Below, piece after piece: positions 1-12,619 of a stretch of DNA of 64,000 bases (position 1 is the stretch's first letter; every line of letters begins with the position of its first letter). The stretch covers positions 39,282-103,281 of the forward strand of contig WNNJ02000177.1 of the NCBI GenBank assembly GCA_012934845.2, given 5' to 3'. The notes beneath the pieces were generated by a model, which did not search any database, was not told the DNA's origin, and worked only from the letters and a program-made list of their open reading frames with translations. The DNA is from Pomphorhynchus laevis (taxonomy: Eukaryota > Acanthocephala > Palaeacanthocephala > Echinorhynchida > Pomphorhynchidae). The position numbers and the translations under genes are program-made.

Positions 1-95
1 ATCGTTCTTTTCATTTGTAGAAAATTTTAATTTTTAATCAACATATATTGTAGTATTGTAAATGCTGTAATGACAAAAGACAGCCGTTTAAAGTA

Positions 96-170
96 TCAGA
101 ATAGAGATATAAGCTCATCAGGAATGAGTGATATGTTATTAGGTTCCGCTCTTATACCATAAAACTAACT
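96..170 (-). repeat. Decayed PLE tail remnant
   Basis: This stretch can be aligned by eye to the terminal region of the Penelope-like elements at 420-540 and 62095-62190: a run resembling GTATCAGAATA, then CATCAGGA, then a GGTTCCG block. The GGCCCC/GGGGCC helix seen in the better copies is lost. It is probably an old terminal fragment. Confidence 0.4.
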
Positions 171-243
171 TTACTAGTATTGCATGTGATTTGCAAAAAT
201 ATAAATTAATTAAAAAAAATATTAACAAAGATGAGATATATCA

Positions 244-900
244 AATCAGCTAACTGAGTCCAAGTATATAATATAATTATAAAATAAACAAAACATAATA
301 ATGCTAAATCAAAATTTAATAATTAAATAATAAAATTAATAATTGTTTTTAGATTTTCTATAATTTAAATCAAGTTAAAAAAATGAAATTTAAAATAAAC
401 GTCATTTTTATGAATTGACTAATAAATAACAGACGTTGTATCAGAATAAGAATTAGAGGTCATCAGGAGGAACTGCTATGCTATCAGGTTTCGGCCCCTA
501 ACTCCTCTACCCAACATAGCAGCGGGGCCAAATACATGCTAATGATGTATTTCCTCTGATAAAACTATATAGTATCTTATTCTAATACAAAGTATATTAT
601 TTATTATCCATCCATAAAAATTTGCCACTTAAGAGTTTAAATTTATTCTTTATATTATTGTGTTGATTTATATATTTTACTATTTTCTGCTTGATGTTAT
701 TTTTATAGTAACCTAGTTTAAAATATCCATCTATTAAATTTTTTAAATGATTTTGAAGAAAGCCAATATCATTACATATTGTTGCAATTCTTAAAATTTC
801 ATTATTTAATGTATTATATTTTATATTATATGGTATGCATGAATGCTCATGCAAAAATATGTTTCTTGTAAATTTAAATATGTCATCTTTACGATATAAA
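244..900 (-). mobile_element. Penelope-like element, 3' fragment (PLE1)
   Basis: This is the 3' end of a Penelope-like retroelement on the minus strand. The reading frame at 597-854 encodes the last 85 residues of the reverse transcriptase protein, ending GKFLWMDNK and near-identical to the C-terminus of the copies at 58917 and 62254. Downstream on the minus strand lies about 350 bp of non-coding tail that matches 61890-62250, including the pseudoknot-like element at 473-529. Homology to the other copies stops near 900, where the sequence turns into unrelated AT-rich DNA. The copy is therefore heavily 5'-truncated and keeps no catalytic motif. Family assignment rests on the better copy at 61890-64000. 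Confidence 0.8.
473..529 (-). ncRNA. Candidate structured RNA in PLE tail (copy 1)
   Basis: On this strand GGCCCC (493-498) pairs with GGGGCC (524-529). CTGCTATG (473-480) pairs with CATAGCAG (515-522). The two helices interleave, as in an H-type pseudoknot. The same arrangement is kept in two other PLE copies. GAAAC and CTGATGA, which are hammerhead-core-like strings, lie nearby on the PLE sense strand, but their spacing does not give a hammerhead. Confidence 0.5.
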
Positions 901-1004
901 AATCTGACGATATGTCACCTTACGATGTCATCTTATGATATATTCCAATGTATTGATAGGTATTTAACTCTACTTATTTTTTTTCAATAAAAAATAATAA
1001 TTTA

Positions 1005-1310
1005 GCAAAAGTAGGGACATCTATATTTAGACAAGTAAAAGGTGTTTCAATGGGAGGTTATAGTAGCCCAATTATAGCTGAATTGTTTTAGCTTTATAAA
1101 ATATGAATTTGTTCATAACTGTGTAAAACATAAATCTAAGATATACAAAGATAAAATGTTTCGATATTTTGATGTGTATTTAACGATAATAATTTTATTC
1201 AACAAGCAAACATGATCACTCCATATATTAAATATACCAAATAATAAAAAATATAATACATTAAATAATGAAATTTTAAGAAATGTCACAATATGTAATG
1301 ATATATGGAA
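1005..1310 (+). mobile_element. Decayed Penelope-like RT fragment (PLE2)
   Basis: This plus-strand stretch matches the PLE reverse transcriptase at 58290-58750. It keeps the string coding GTSIFRQVKG followed by a form of the PMGGNSSP motif (RT motif B), then a worn form of the RYIDD region, then part of the C-terminal NNEILR segment. Stops and length changes break the frame throughout, and the middle, between motif C and the C-terminus, is deleted. No function is expected. Its orientation is opposite to that of the fragment at 244-900. Confidence 0.75.
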
Positions 1311-2207
1311 CTGAAAAATATATTATTGCCGAAGCATGTGAAAACTTACCGTCTCTTCGGGGACTATTGTTTTTTCAAGCTTTAAAAAAGCTTCAATTCT
1401 CACTTTGATTTTATCTTTGACCACAAAATTGCAGTTTCTGTATTGTAGTTCAGATATCAAATATCTAACATGTCTTCAGGCATTTTACAACCATTCAAAC
1501 AGTTTTTGATGTTTTCCATAGAATATTTAAATTATATTCCTTTATAAAATTATTCTAAATTATTAAAATATAAATTGAATTTAATAACTAAATTGGCTGC
1601 AAAACTCTATAGGCAGTTTTTAATGTATTTCTTCCATAAAATAATTGAAATTATATTAATTGTCAGGAAATTAAATTGATTATATTGAACTAAAATACGT
1701 GAATGTAATATGAAACTGTACATTAAAAGCAAAGGAACTTTTTAATTTTGAATTTAAACTTATAGCACAAATACGTTAATTATTAGAGTAGCGAGAAACT
1801 TGAAAGCTGCTTTGACTTTAAAGCAGTGTTCGTTATATTTAATTAAAAAAAGGAGAATTTAAATTAAGATATACAAGCTAAACAAACATTTAATTTAGAT
1901 TTACTAAACAAGAAATTGTTCATAATTGAAAAACTTTTCAATGAGCCTAAAATATCTTAAGAGAAGAGTGAAAAATATAAAAGTGAAAAAGTATAAAAGT
2001 GAATGTGTATTAAGAGATTAGATTAATATAGCAGATTTACATTCGAAAGATTGTAAACGAAAATTGAACGAAAATTTAAAATTCCAAATCAAAATAATAA
2101 AAATTCTAAAAATATCTAGACTAAAAAGCTGTTTTATTTCTACGAAAAATTTGTGGATTATATTTACATTATTTAATAGGATATTCATCCGGATATGTAT
2201 TTTAGAC
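1311..2207. other. AT-rich non-coding stretch
   Basis: I see no gene, clear repeat family or RNA here. Short open frames have low-complexity AT-driven composition and no recognisable domain. Confidence 0.5.
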
Positions 2208-2406
2208 ATTCAGGAACAATCAGGTATAATTGAATTTTAGCTAAATTATTGTATTTCGCTAGTAACTATTAGCGAAATTAGCATCTTCAGAAATCAGAAA
2301 CAATTTTTCTAATATTTTTTACATGTTTAAAATTTCTGAAGATGCTGGTAGTTACTAGCGAAATATAAAAAAATTGTCTTCTAATTATACCGGATCGTTC
2401 GTGAAT
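2208..2406. mobile_element. MITE-like inverted-repeat element
   Basis: The two ends are inverted copies of one another: about 27 bp beginning ATTCAGGAAC on the left and ending with its imperfect complement at 2406. The imperfect inversion continues inward; left 2252-2296 and right 2327-2368 both contain the TTCGCTAGTAACTA and GCATCTTCAGAAAT blocks. A further single end-like copy lies at 3465-3492. The size of about 200 bp, the terminal inversion and the lack of coding suggest a miniature DNA transposon. No target duplication is obvious. Confidence 0.45.
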
Positions 2407-2434
2407 ATTTGAGTTATTTAATCGTTCACAAACA

Positions 2435-2935
2435 GTTATAATCTGCAAACCTCCAACGCTGCTAATAAGTACTGACTTAGAGGTTGTAAAACAAGGGGGA
2501 TAAATATATCCCCCTTGTTATATCCTCCTATATGTATATATTCTCACGTTACTATTATGTTCAGAAAATGAAATCATAAATCTTTTGTTCAGTGACCCAT
2601 TAAATATTAAAACAAAAATTTAACATTATTAAAACAAGGGGCATAAAACGTCGTCTTTAAAAACTCAACACTATATAGATTCTAATATTCGTTTCAACTC
2701 ATGACAGATGAAGGAATTGCGATCAAACCTCAACAAATTGCTAATAAAAAGCCAACAATCTTAGTATATAATTCTAATCTGCGAAGCTCCAACGCTGATT
2801 AATAATTTAGAGATTAATACAAGAATGGATAATAAAGCCTCTCTTTACTACAGAGAGATTCTAGTATTCGTTTCCAATCATGACATATTAGTGAATTGCT
2901 TCAAAAACGAAAATCAATTTTTATATAAACTTAAT
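2435..2935. repeat. Imperfect direct repeats
   Basis: Blocks recur at a distance. A string reading CTCCAACGCTG after AATCTGC occurs near 2440 and again near 2778. A block beginning AGATTCTA and containing ATTCGTTTC and TCATGACA occurs near 2676 and again near 2856. They look like a decayed tandem or segmental duplication with no coding content. Confidence 0.45.
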
Positions 2936-4560
2936 GATTTAAGTAATCTGTATTTATGTTGCCTAACATTGGGAATTTTTCGATTGCTTAAATTTTGATA
3001 AGATTGTAGCTAGTGCTTCTATGCATGTCCATTGTTCGTGCGATAAAACTATTTTAAAGTTCGTTTAAGCTCATTAATACCATTATGTCCATACCTTAAA
3101 AAGATAAAGTTGTTCTGTTCTTGAGTGATTGTGAGGATCGTTCCTAACCTTTTCATTGCTATTTATCATATCTTTTGTACTGACAGTTCGTAAGGTCAAT
3201 TATATAGTATTTTTAAATGTCGAGACATTACTAGTTTGTACTGTAGTATATAAAAGTATATCCCCGAATAATAAGAAACAAGCTTTCCTGATAAATGATC
3301 ACTTCACAATAATGTAGGATAGAAGCCGAGATAATCTGGACTAGTTCATTAAGCGATATACATCCTGCGATGAATATGTACAATAAAATTTGAATATAGA
3401 AATGTTTACAACATTTCAAACTGAAATTCAACTATCTAATTTCGTACGAAATTAAAAGTAAAATATTCAGGAACGACCGGGAATAATTGAAAGTCAACAA
3501 AATTATTTTGATATTTCTCCAATCTACATGAATCATATCAATAAAAATTGATATTAATACATTTTGTATTAGTATAGTATTATTAATTAATATTAATATA
3601 AGAAATCTCATTCTATTTTATTTTCAAAAAGAAGCATTTAGTTAGTTGCGCTTTATAAAAAAACGATAAAAATGTAAAAACCGCAACAACAATTGAAATT
3701 AGAAAATTGTATATTAAAAATAAAAATCAAGCATATATTATAAATATAATCTAATTTAGAAAAAATATTAGAAAATATTAGAAAATTAATATTTACTAAA
3801 TATTTTAAAATATTTTACATAACTTCATACATATATTTACTTATAAATTGATGTATATTGGTTCACAGGAATATACAGCATAAAATATTACAAATAACGC
3901 TCATTATTATGATCTTACAAATGCGACAATTCGCAAATTAAAAAAATTCAAATATCACAATAAAATATGACAAAATAAAAAATTAATATGAATAATATAT
4001 TAACTTAAAAAGTATTCAAGATTTTTAATATAAATCGTATATCGGTCAGAATTACATTTTGGCAAAATTTAGTCTTTATACAGCCAGTCATTCCAAAGAA
4101 AAAAAAAAACAATATTTTTTCAATCAGTATTTCGGCTGTCCAGGCAGCCTTTTTAAGGGATTGCAATCAGATAGCGCGATTTGAACTTTTATAAATAAAT
4201 AGATAAATTATATAAAATTTATACAATAAATATACATTTTTATTTATATATTATACATTACATACAAAATTAATATCGGTATATCAATCAATTGATTAAG
4301 ATGATGTATTACGAGATTTATATAACAATCAAAATACAACTTTAAATAGCGTTTTAAATATATCTAAATTTATGATTATAACTTTTTCTTTATAAAAGTG
4401 ACAATTTAGGCTTATCGAGTATATACCTTTCCAAAATACGAAACTAAAACGTTTAATAATTCAAAGGTAAAAACGACTATCGATACTGACGAATATATGA
4501 ATTGAGCAACATAAATCAAAAAAAAGCTAAAGACAAACATGCTAACTTTCCTTTGTGTAA
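2936..4560. other. AT-rich non-coding stretch
   Basis: No gene is supported. The only notable item is the isolated MITE-end-like sequence at 3465-3492. Frames longer than 60 codons have no recognisable domain. Confidence 0.5.
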
Positions 4561-4568
4561 ACTAATAA

Positions 4569-4574
4569 TTTATT
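4569..4574 (-). terminator. Polyadenylation signal of polyubiquitin
   Basis: AATAAA on the minus strand lies about 38 nt beyond the polyubiquitin stop codon, a fitting position for the cleavage and polyadenylation signal of that gene. Confidence 0.6.
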
Positions 4575-4611
4575 AAACACAGAACAAAATTAATCCGGAA
4601 TAGATAAAAGC

Positions 4612-5970
<1,359 letters not shown>

Positions 5971-6020
5971 TCAGTAGTCCAGTGATCTAATCTCGCTTTG
6001 GTGAGAAAAGTCCAATGAAG

Positions 6021-6026
6021 TATATA
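6021..6026 (-). promoter_or_regulatory. Possible TATA box of polyubiquitin
   Basis: TATATA on the minus strand lies about 54 nt before the upstream ATG at 5967, so transcription could start near 5993. The same bases (AAGGGTATAT) also resemble a splice donor, so the assignment is uncertain. Confidence 0.35.
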
Positions 6027-6532
6027 CCCTTCAACTAATCAACTGTAAATATTAAAAGAGGATTAACTACTAAAATATCAAAATACGTTAGATTTTTTAT
6101 ATCCAGCGCCTTTCAATAAAAAAATTCGCTGAATAATGTAATAATAAAATATAATATAATTAGTAATACATCAAGATATTAATGTATTAAAGACACATTT
6201 ACTTACATACAAATAAAATACAGAAATTTTATAGCAAAGGGACTAAACTCGTTGATGTATATTTTTATAAATACATCGTTTATAAAAACATCATTATATT
6301 TTCAACACGAGAGATCACACTAAAATAATCTGGAAGAAATCTAGCTGCCAAATAAGTTTTGACGCTCTTCTGACATCAAAGGATAATTCAATTCTCTAAA
6401 TGTAAGAGCAAACCAATTCTATATGTCGACAGATTTGTACCGCATTTTATGCTTTAAATCTTAATCAATATTTATGAAATTCTCCAAATTATTTAATTTT
6501 GAAATATTTCACATTAAAAGAGGATTTATTTT
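6027..6532. other. AT-rich region upstream of polyubiquitin
   Basis: I see no coding feature. It probably contains the upstream regulatory region of the polyubiquitin gene, but no specific site can be supported. Confidence 0.35.
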
Positions 6533-6632
6533 TAAGTCGCAAATGCGTGTCGGCTCACGCTTACATGACCACAACAAACAAAATACAAAAATCTAAGTCA
6601 TGTGTCGAAAGGTGGGTACAGAGGAGGTATTT
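6533..6632 (-). mobile_element. LINE-D 3'-end fragment
   Basis: This is a 3'-terminal scrap of the L2-like LINE-D family. On the minus strand it reads a worn version of the last ORF codons (CTTTCGACACATGA), then the TGTGGTCATGTAAGCGTG block, then the terminal hairpin GCGTG...CACGC, as in the copies at 26040, 30700 and 54960. It lies at the edge of the AT-rich satellite. Confidence 0.75.
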
Positions 6633-7194
6633 CACTTACCTTTTTATTTTTATTAACTTCTGAACACACGGTTTAATTACTTTAACTATCTTTAAGTATC
6701 TTTTTTATTTAAGTAAACTAACTTCTTGGTCGTATAAACTTCTATGCCCAATTATTAATTTTATAATTTTAATTTAACAATTGACTAATTGTAATTCAAC
6801 TTTATTTTTTCAACATATTGAGTTCTTGTTCTTATGAACTTCTAAGCTCAATTTATAATTATTAATTTTATAATTTTAAATTTATACATTTAATAATTTT
6901 TTATTTTATTTAAAGACTTCAAATATATGATCTTATTAACATCTAAACACAGTTATAAATTAATTTATTTAATTTTTATAATTGTTATTTAATTCTTTTT
7001 TAAAACTTCAACTGCTTGACCTCATTAACTTTTAAACACAACTTTTAATTAATTTTTTAATTTTTATAATTAATTGTTAATTCTAATTGAAAAATAACTT
7101 CTCGACCTCATTTTATAATTTAAAATTATAAAATTCTAATTTTATATAATTATATCACATATAATATATCACATATAATATGGAACTATATATT

Positions 7195-8500
7195 ACGCAG
7201 TTCCACCTTCTCGAATGCAATCGCGCGTCTGTTGCCTGGTGTCAAGACTGTTGAACATGGCTCGGTGAAGCTTTTGGGTTCAACGAATCGGGAAACGATA
7301 CGAGCATCGATGCAGACATCGCCGACGCTACAACCGAACTAGACGAAATGACTTCCCGCCTCATGCAACTGACTAGATATGACGCGTTATACCTTCTTAG
7401 ACATTGTGTTAGCATACCAAAAATCAGATATCGCCTTCGTTCCACACTAGCCTTCAAGCAAACATCGATTAACGATTACTATAACATTTTACGATCATCC
7501 CTCTAGGCGGTACTTAGCATCCATCTCGACGATAGAGCTTGGTGCGATGCTCCACTTCCGGTTGTTCTCGGGGGTCTCAGGATTACATCCGCCGCCATTA
7601 TAGATTTACAAGCTTATCAGTCCTCAGTGTCAAAAACGCAGAGGTTAGTAGATCTTTTGTAGTCGGGTAGTCCAATCCCAGTCAGTAGTGACCTGACTTA
7701 GCCGACGGCAAATTAAGGTGGTCCTCGTTTATCACCACTGAGTCAACGAAGGATGCACAGAGACAGGGTTTTGGGACCATCATAAATTGCACGTCTGCAC
7801 GCAGTTGAGGTAAATGCGGCGGGTACATTTTTAGAGACCGTCCCATGCGCCTCTACAAGTACAAGGCTGGACGACGAAACAGTGAGAATTACAGTTGGCC
7901 TAAGTTTGGGACTTGTATATGTGTAGCTCATACATGTCACTGCGGAGCAGCGGTGGATTCTTTTGGACGGCACGGATTGGACTGCTATAAGTCGACCGGA
8001 CGACATTTTAGGCACGCACAGATGAATGCCACAATCAAAGTGTCACTTGCCGTTGAGGTTACACGAGTCAACTGGAATGCTGCGTACCGATGGTAAACGG
8101 CCAGACGGCGCTACTCTTGCGCCCTGGGAACGTGGGAGGTTTCTCGCATAGAATTACACATGTGTGAACACACTGGGCATCCTCCTATTTGGCCCGTTCA
8201 TTACTAGGTGCAGGCACCTTGGCATCGGACGCCGAGCGAACAATGCGCACAAAGTACAGCGACCCGAATCCCGCGTTCACGGTTTTGTACCTATAGCTGT
8301 CGAATCCCTGGGCGCACTAGGAAAAGACGCGCAAGTATTATTGATATCACTAGGAAGGAAAATCTAGCGAGCGGCCAACGACCTACGCTTGTAAAGATTT
8401 CTGCAACAGAGGATCAGCGCAGCCATTCAGAGGGGTAATGGAGCATGCATCAGGGAGACGATCGCAGGCAGATCCCCAGAAGAATATAATTTCTGACTAT
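7195..8500 (+). mobile_element. LINE-E C-terminal fragment, decayed
   Basis: This GC-richer island encodes, in several broken frames, the C-terminal half of a LINE protein. Near 7380-7620 it reads YDALYLLRHCVSIPKIRY and then LPVVLGGLRITSAA, the region after the RT in restriction-like-endonuclease LINEs. At about 7910-8040 follows HTCHCG...HGLDCYKSTGRHFRH, a CCHC zinc motif. A GKRPDGAT-like string lies near 8095-8115, the start of a PD-(D/E)XK nuclease. At 8270-8450 come the terminal segments VHGFVPIAVESLGALG and AAIQRGN. At least five frame breaks are present and the RT core is missing. The clade is probably within the R2-like superfamily; I cannot assign it further. Confidence 0.7.
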
Positions 8501-9202
8501 AATAATTTTGAATAATTAATTTGTATAATAATTTTAATTATTTTGATTTCATATTTTTTCAATAACATTTTATAATTTTTATAACTAATTGTTAATTCTA
8601 ATTGAAAAATAACTTCTCAACTTCTTGACCTCATTAACTTCTAAACACAATTTTCAATTAATTTTATAAATTTTATAACTAATTGCTAATTCTAATTGAA
8701 AAATAACTTCTAAAATTCTTGACCTCATTAACTTCTAAACACAATTTTCAATTAATTTTATAAATTTTACAATTAATTGTTAATTATTCTATTTAGAAAA
8801 TAACTTCTCAACTTTTTAACCTCATTAATTTTAAACAATTTTAAATTAATTGTTTAATTTTCATAAATGTTATTTAATTCTATTTAGGAAATAAATTGTC
8901 AATGCTTTGGTCTTAAGAACTTCTAGACACAATTTTTAACTATTAATTTAATAATTTAAAATTTATTTTATTTAAAAACTTCAAATTTACGGCCATATTA
9001 AGTTCTAAACGCAATTTTTAATTTTTAATTTTAATTTTTTATTAATTTAATAATCTTTTATTATAGAAACATTCCTTGGTTTTCTAAATATAAATTTTCG
9101 ATTAATTTTTAAAATTAATAAAATTAATTTTAAATATTTTAATTTATTAATAAATAAATTATTTTAATTTATTAATTAATTAAAATTATCTATTATTTTA
9201 AT

Positions 9203-9233
9203 AATAAAAGGAGCGGGCGAAGCTCCTTTTATT
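9203..9233. repeat. 12-bp-stem hairpin at LINE-E junction
   Basis: AATAAAAGGAGC (9203-9214) is exactly complementary to GCTCCTTTTATT (9222-9233) around the loop GGGCGAA. The string GGAGCGGGCGAAGC inside it recurs exactly at 9307-9320 within the LINE coding sequence, so the hairpin seems to be filler copied from the element. Confidence 0.8.
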
Positions 9234-9660
9234 AAGGAGCTTATTGATGTGGGACGCCGCCTGCGTAGGCACCCTCGCAGCCAGCAATGTTAGGAATGCA
9301 GTCAGAGGAGCGGGCGAAGCAGCTTCATATGCCGAAGAGCGCAAACGGCTGAAATATGCCGACTTGACCATGTACCACATATTTTGCCCTTTTGGAGTAT
9401 ATACTTATAAATCACTGGGCTCTTCCTCTTTGGCTCTTGTTAAAGAGATAGGAAAAAGAATAAACCACGTTACCGGGGATTCACGTGCTACTTCATACCT
9501 CCTCTAAAACGTTATCATCACCATGCAACGTGGAAATGCTGTCAGCATTCTGGCGACGGCTCCAAAGGGCAAGAACATGGTAGGCTTGTGGTAGCAGCCA
9601 GTCTTGCAAAAACGAATGACATTTATCTACGAAGAAAACAAACGTTCTCCTTAAGTCAAT
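9203..9660 (+). mobile_element. LINE-E related C-terminal fragment 2
   Basis: A frame at 9244-9507 encodes the end of a protein of the same general type as 7195-8500: WDAACVGTLAASNVR, then AASYAEERKRLKYADL, then SSLALVKEIGKRI...TGDSRAT. The match continues after a frame change with a worn QRGNAVSIL string near 9520-9550. WDAAC is the last Asp block expected of the PD-(D/E)XK nuclease. This fragment and 7195-8500 overlap in homologous content, so they are separate insertions. The left edge is marked by an odd hairpin (9203-9233). Confidence 0.7.
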
Positions 9661-9860
9661 TGTATTAAATGATTACTTTACTATTTTATATTCTAAAATA
9701 TTTAGAATATAAAATTTATTTTATAATATTTAGATTACTTTATTAATTTATTAATTTTTATTTTTGATTTTTATTAACTTTTTGCTCTCATTAACTTCTA
9801 AACGCAATTTTTAATTATTAATTTTATAATTTTTATTAACTTTTTAATTTTTATTCTATT

Positions 9861-10280
9861 ACACATCAAAAACTGTAACTTCAAAATTTGTTCAATATTA
9901 AATTTAATTTTGTTTAATTACGTTATTACTCAATTCATCTTTACGACTACGAAATCAAAATCCGATATTCTAACACGAACTAGAAGAGGAAAATCTAAAT
10001 TCCAGACTAATACATGGGCAATCAAATGTTTATGCTCACTTCAAATTTGATGTTAGTTAATAATATCAATATAAGAGATGCTACTGTTTATGGAGACTGA
10101 ATGTTCAAAGTTTTGAACGTTTATTGTTTGAGATTTGAAAGCAACAGTAGTAGCCCCGTAATGTTTGGAACTTGCCCACAACACAGCTTTCCGAATTTAT
10201 TTAAACGCAAATTCGAATTGAACGCCTAATGACTACGTCAATGATGACGAATCAAACCTTTAAGCCGAAGATTTGCATTC
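9861..10280. other. AT-rich non-coding stretch
   Basis: I see no gene or recognisable element between the satellite and the tandem repeats that follow. Confidence 0.4.
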
Positions 10281-10282
10281 TG

Positions 10283-10455
10283 AAATGCACGCTCAATCCC
10301 TGACTTATAATCCCATCTGCTACTTGGAATTATAATGAAATATACGCTCAATCCCTGACTTATAATCCCATCTGCTACTATGAGATTTATAATCCCATCT
10401 GCTACTATGAGATTTATAATCCCATCTTCATGATTTTAAATTAGATCTGCTACTT
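10283..10455. repeat. Short tandem repeats
   Basis: The phrase TTATAATCCCATCTGCTACT recurs about three times with partial copies, together with two copies of ACGCTCAATCCCTGACTTAT. The array is imperfect and non-coding. Confidence 0.8.
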
Positions 10456-10970
10456 GGAATTGCAAGGTTAAGCGAGAAGGCAGTACACACATTTAACAAA
10501 TTTAAAATTCTCCTTTTCAAACTTGCCTGCTCAACAAAACGCAGCGTTTCTTCAACTCACTTACCAGTAAAGAAAACAAAAATGACTTTGTGTAGTATTT
10601 GTTGCAGTAAAACAACAATCTCGAAGCTTTTATATGACATTTTAGTCTACACAGAACGGAAAGAATTCTGAATGTCAATTTAAACAATCGTGACGTAACG
10701 CTTGAAATATGGAATTACAGAAAAAGCTTTGCTAAAAAGATCAACTATCAGATAGGGGGCAACACCGTCGAGTCAAAATGACAAGGTCACTGAAATCGTG
10801 AATGTTTCTGATGCAGTGTGAGCACACAGAACATATGTTCTTGCCAAATCAATAAAAAATTCGTCAATAGAAGACGAAGACAACGCATTAAATAAACTTT
10901 CAAGCGCTTATGTGTTCATCTTCAGATAGCATATAAATACGGACTCGGAAATCATTAATTTAGAAAGATA
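10456..10970. other. Non-coding stretch
   Basis: Between the short tandem repeats and the 170-bp satellite I find no coding frame or known repeat. Confidence 0.4.
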
Positions 10971-10974
10971 AATT

Positions 10975-12165
10975 AATTATGAATTATAAAAGATTTGGTC
11001 GCGAATTATAAAATTTTTAATGCATTCGGTTAATGACTTCACAAACTGAACGACATTTTTGTATATCACTTTATTCAAGACTTTTGCCTAGTCCTATGTA
11101 ACTTAGAATCAAACGCAAGCATTGTGTTGATGAATTAATTATGAATTATAAAGGATTCGGTTGCAAATTAAAAAAATTTATGCACTCGTTTAATGAGTTC
11201 ACAAGCCGAGCCACATTTTTAGATGCCACTATATTCAAGCCATTGACACAGTCCTATGTAACTCAGAATTCAACTCAAACATTCGGACTTGAATCCTTGC
11301 GTTCACAAATTAAAACTAATTCTAAAAGATTCGGTTGCGAATTAAAAAAGTTAATGCATTGGGTTAATGAGTTCACAAACTGAACGACATTTTTACATGT
11401 CACTTTATTCAAGAATTTTTGCCTAGTCCTATGTAACTTAGAATCAAACGCAAGCATTGTATTTGTGAATTAATTTTTAATTTTAAAGGATACGGTTGTG
11501 AATTAAAATTTTAATGCACCGAGGTAATGAGTTCACAAACTGAACGGCATTTTTACATGTCACTTTATTCAAGCCCTTTGACTAGTCATATGTAACTCAG
11601 AATTCGACTCAAACATTCGAACTTGAATCCTCGCGTTCAGAAATTAAAACTAATTCTAAAAGGTTCAATTGCGAATTAAAATTTTCATGCACCGGCCTCA
11701 CACAAAAAGAGTCACATTTTTGAAAGTCACTTTATTTAAACCCTTGTTTCCCAGTGCTATGTAACTCAGAATTCAACTGAAGTATGCAAACTTAAATCCA
11801 CGCGTTCAGGAATTAAAACTAATTCTAAAAGATTCGGTCGCGAATAAAAAAAATTATGCACAAGCCTGATTCACAAAATGAGATACATTTTTACATGACA
11901 CTTTATTCAAGCCGTTTCCTAGTTTTATGCAACTCAGAATCTAACTCAAACATTTCTTTAATTAATAAAAACTAATTCTAAAAGATTCGGTCGCGAATAA
12001 AAAGTTTTCATTCACCGGCTTGACGGATTCACAAAATGAGTCATTGACCCAGTCCTGTGTAACTCAGAATCCAACTCAAGCATTCGAACTTGAATAATCA
12101 AGCCTTTTTGGCAACAAAAAGGCTTGATTTAACTCAGAATCAAACGCAAGTATTTAATGATAGCA
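10975..12165. repeat. About 170-bp satellite, seven units
   Basis: A unit of roughly 150-176 bp repeats about seven times. The marker AAAAGATTCGGT followed by GCGAATTA occurs near 10987, 11148, 11324, 11485, 11657, 11827 and 11979. Each unit also carries a GAGTTCACAAACTGA-like block, CACTTTATTCAAG, and a CCTATGTAACT block followed by CAGAAT. Units differ by substitutions and small gaps. The open frames here are incidental. Confidence 0.85.
12096..12129. repeat. Perfect 14-bp-stem hairpin
   Basis: AATCAAGCCTTTTT (12096-12109) and AAAAAGGCTTGATT (12116-12129) pair perfectly around a 6-nt loop. It sits in the last satellite unit. Confidence 0.85.
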
Positions 12166-12529
12166 GGAAAAGTTAAGTTTTTTTTCATATAAGCGTTTAA
12201 AATTTTATGGCTAACTTGTCATCTATTGATAATTCTATCAAGATTCATATCTTTAAATTAATAGAAGTTTTTGTTTGATAAAGCAAACAAATATAAACGA
12301 ATTTTTTAATTCATCGAAACGAATAAGTGTCAAGGTTAATAAGTGTTTATAGTTATTTGAGCGTAACTGTTGTGAAATAATTGAAAATATATATTGTTCA
12401 TTGAACTGAACAATAATAAACATATAAATTGTCCTTTTCATTACTTTGGTTTCCAATGGACTCCAGCTCAATAATAAAAAAGTGTTTCCATGTGTATCTC
12501 TCGATCGAAGCATAATCAACATAGAGTTA

Positions 12530-12605
12530 ACCACCTTTATGGTGTAGCCATATCGATAACTGACTCATATAAGGATCTTGGTGTTTGGGTACGACAAGAT
12601 TTACA
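12530..12605 (+). mobile_element. LINE-C ORF2 scrap
   Basis: The plus strand reads VAISITDSYKDLGVWV, matching the DLGV segment just after the RT palm in the LINE-C copies near 15560 and 34970. It is isolated from any other part of a LINE except the copy that begins downstream. Confidence 0.5.
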
Positions 12606-12619
12606 TACATACCAGTTGC

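Larger units (their letters stand above)
6640..9860. repeat. AT-rich satellite array with LINE insertions
   Basis: Units of roughly 90-100 bp recur, each marked by a CTCATTAACTTCTAAACACA-like core followed by TTTTTAATTA and TTTATAATTT blocks. Array segments are visible at 6640-7190, 8500-9200 and 9670-9860, separated by the GC-richer LINE-E fragments at 7195-8500 and 9203-9660. Units are diverged, so the array is old. Confidence 0.7.

Noticed and set aside
473-529. Hammerhead ribozyme in the PLE tail
   Set aside because: CTGATGA and GAAAC are both present on the element strand, but GAAAC comes first and the space between the cleavage-site position and CTGATGA is too short to form stem I, so no hammerhead type fits.
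3231-3431. Small membrane protein on the minus strand
   Set aside because: The hydrophobic 66-codon frame is expected by chance in AT-rich DNA and has no supporting context.
7242-8438. Several short proteins encoded in the GC-rich island
   Set aside because: The overlapping frames are pieces and shadows of one decayed LINE C-terminus whose motifs can be followed across frames.
11141-11383. Small protein gene in the 170-bp satellite
   Set aside because: The frame simply follows the satellite phase and breaks in neighbouring units, so it is not under coding constraint.
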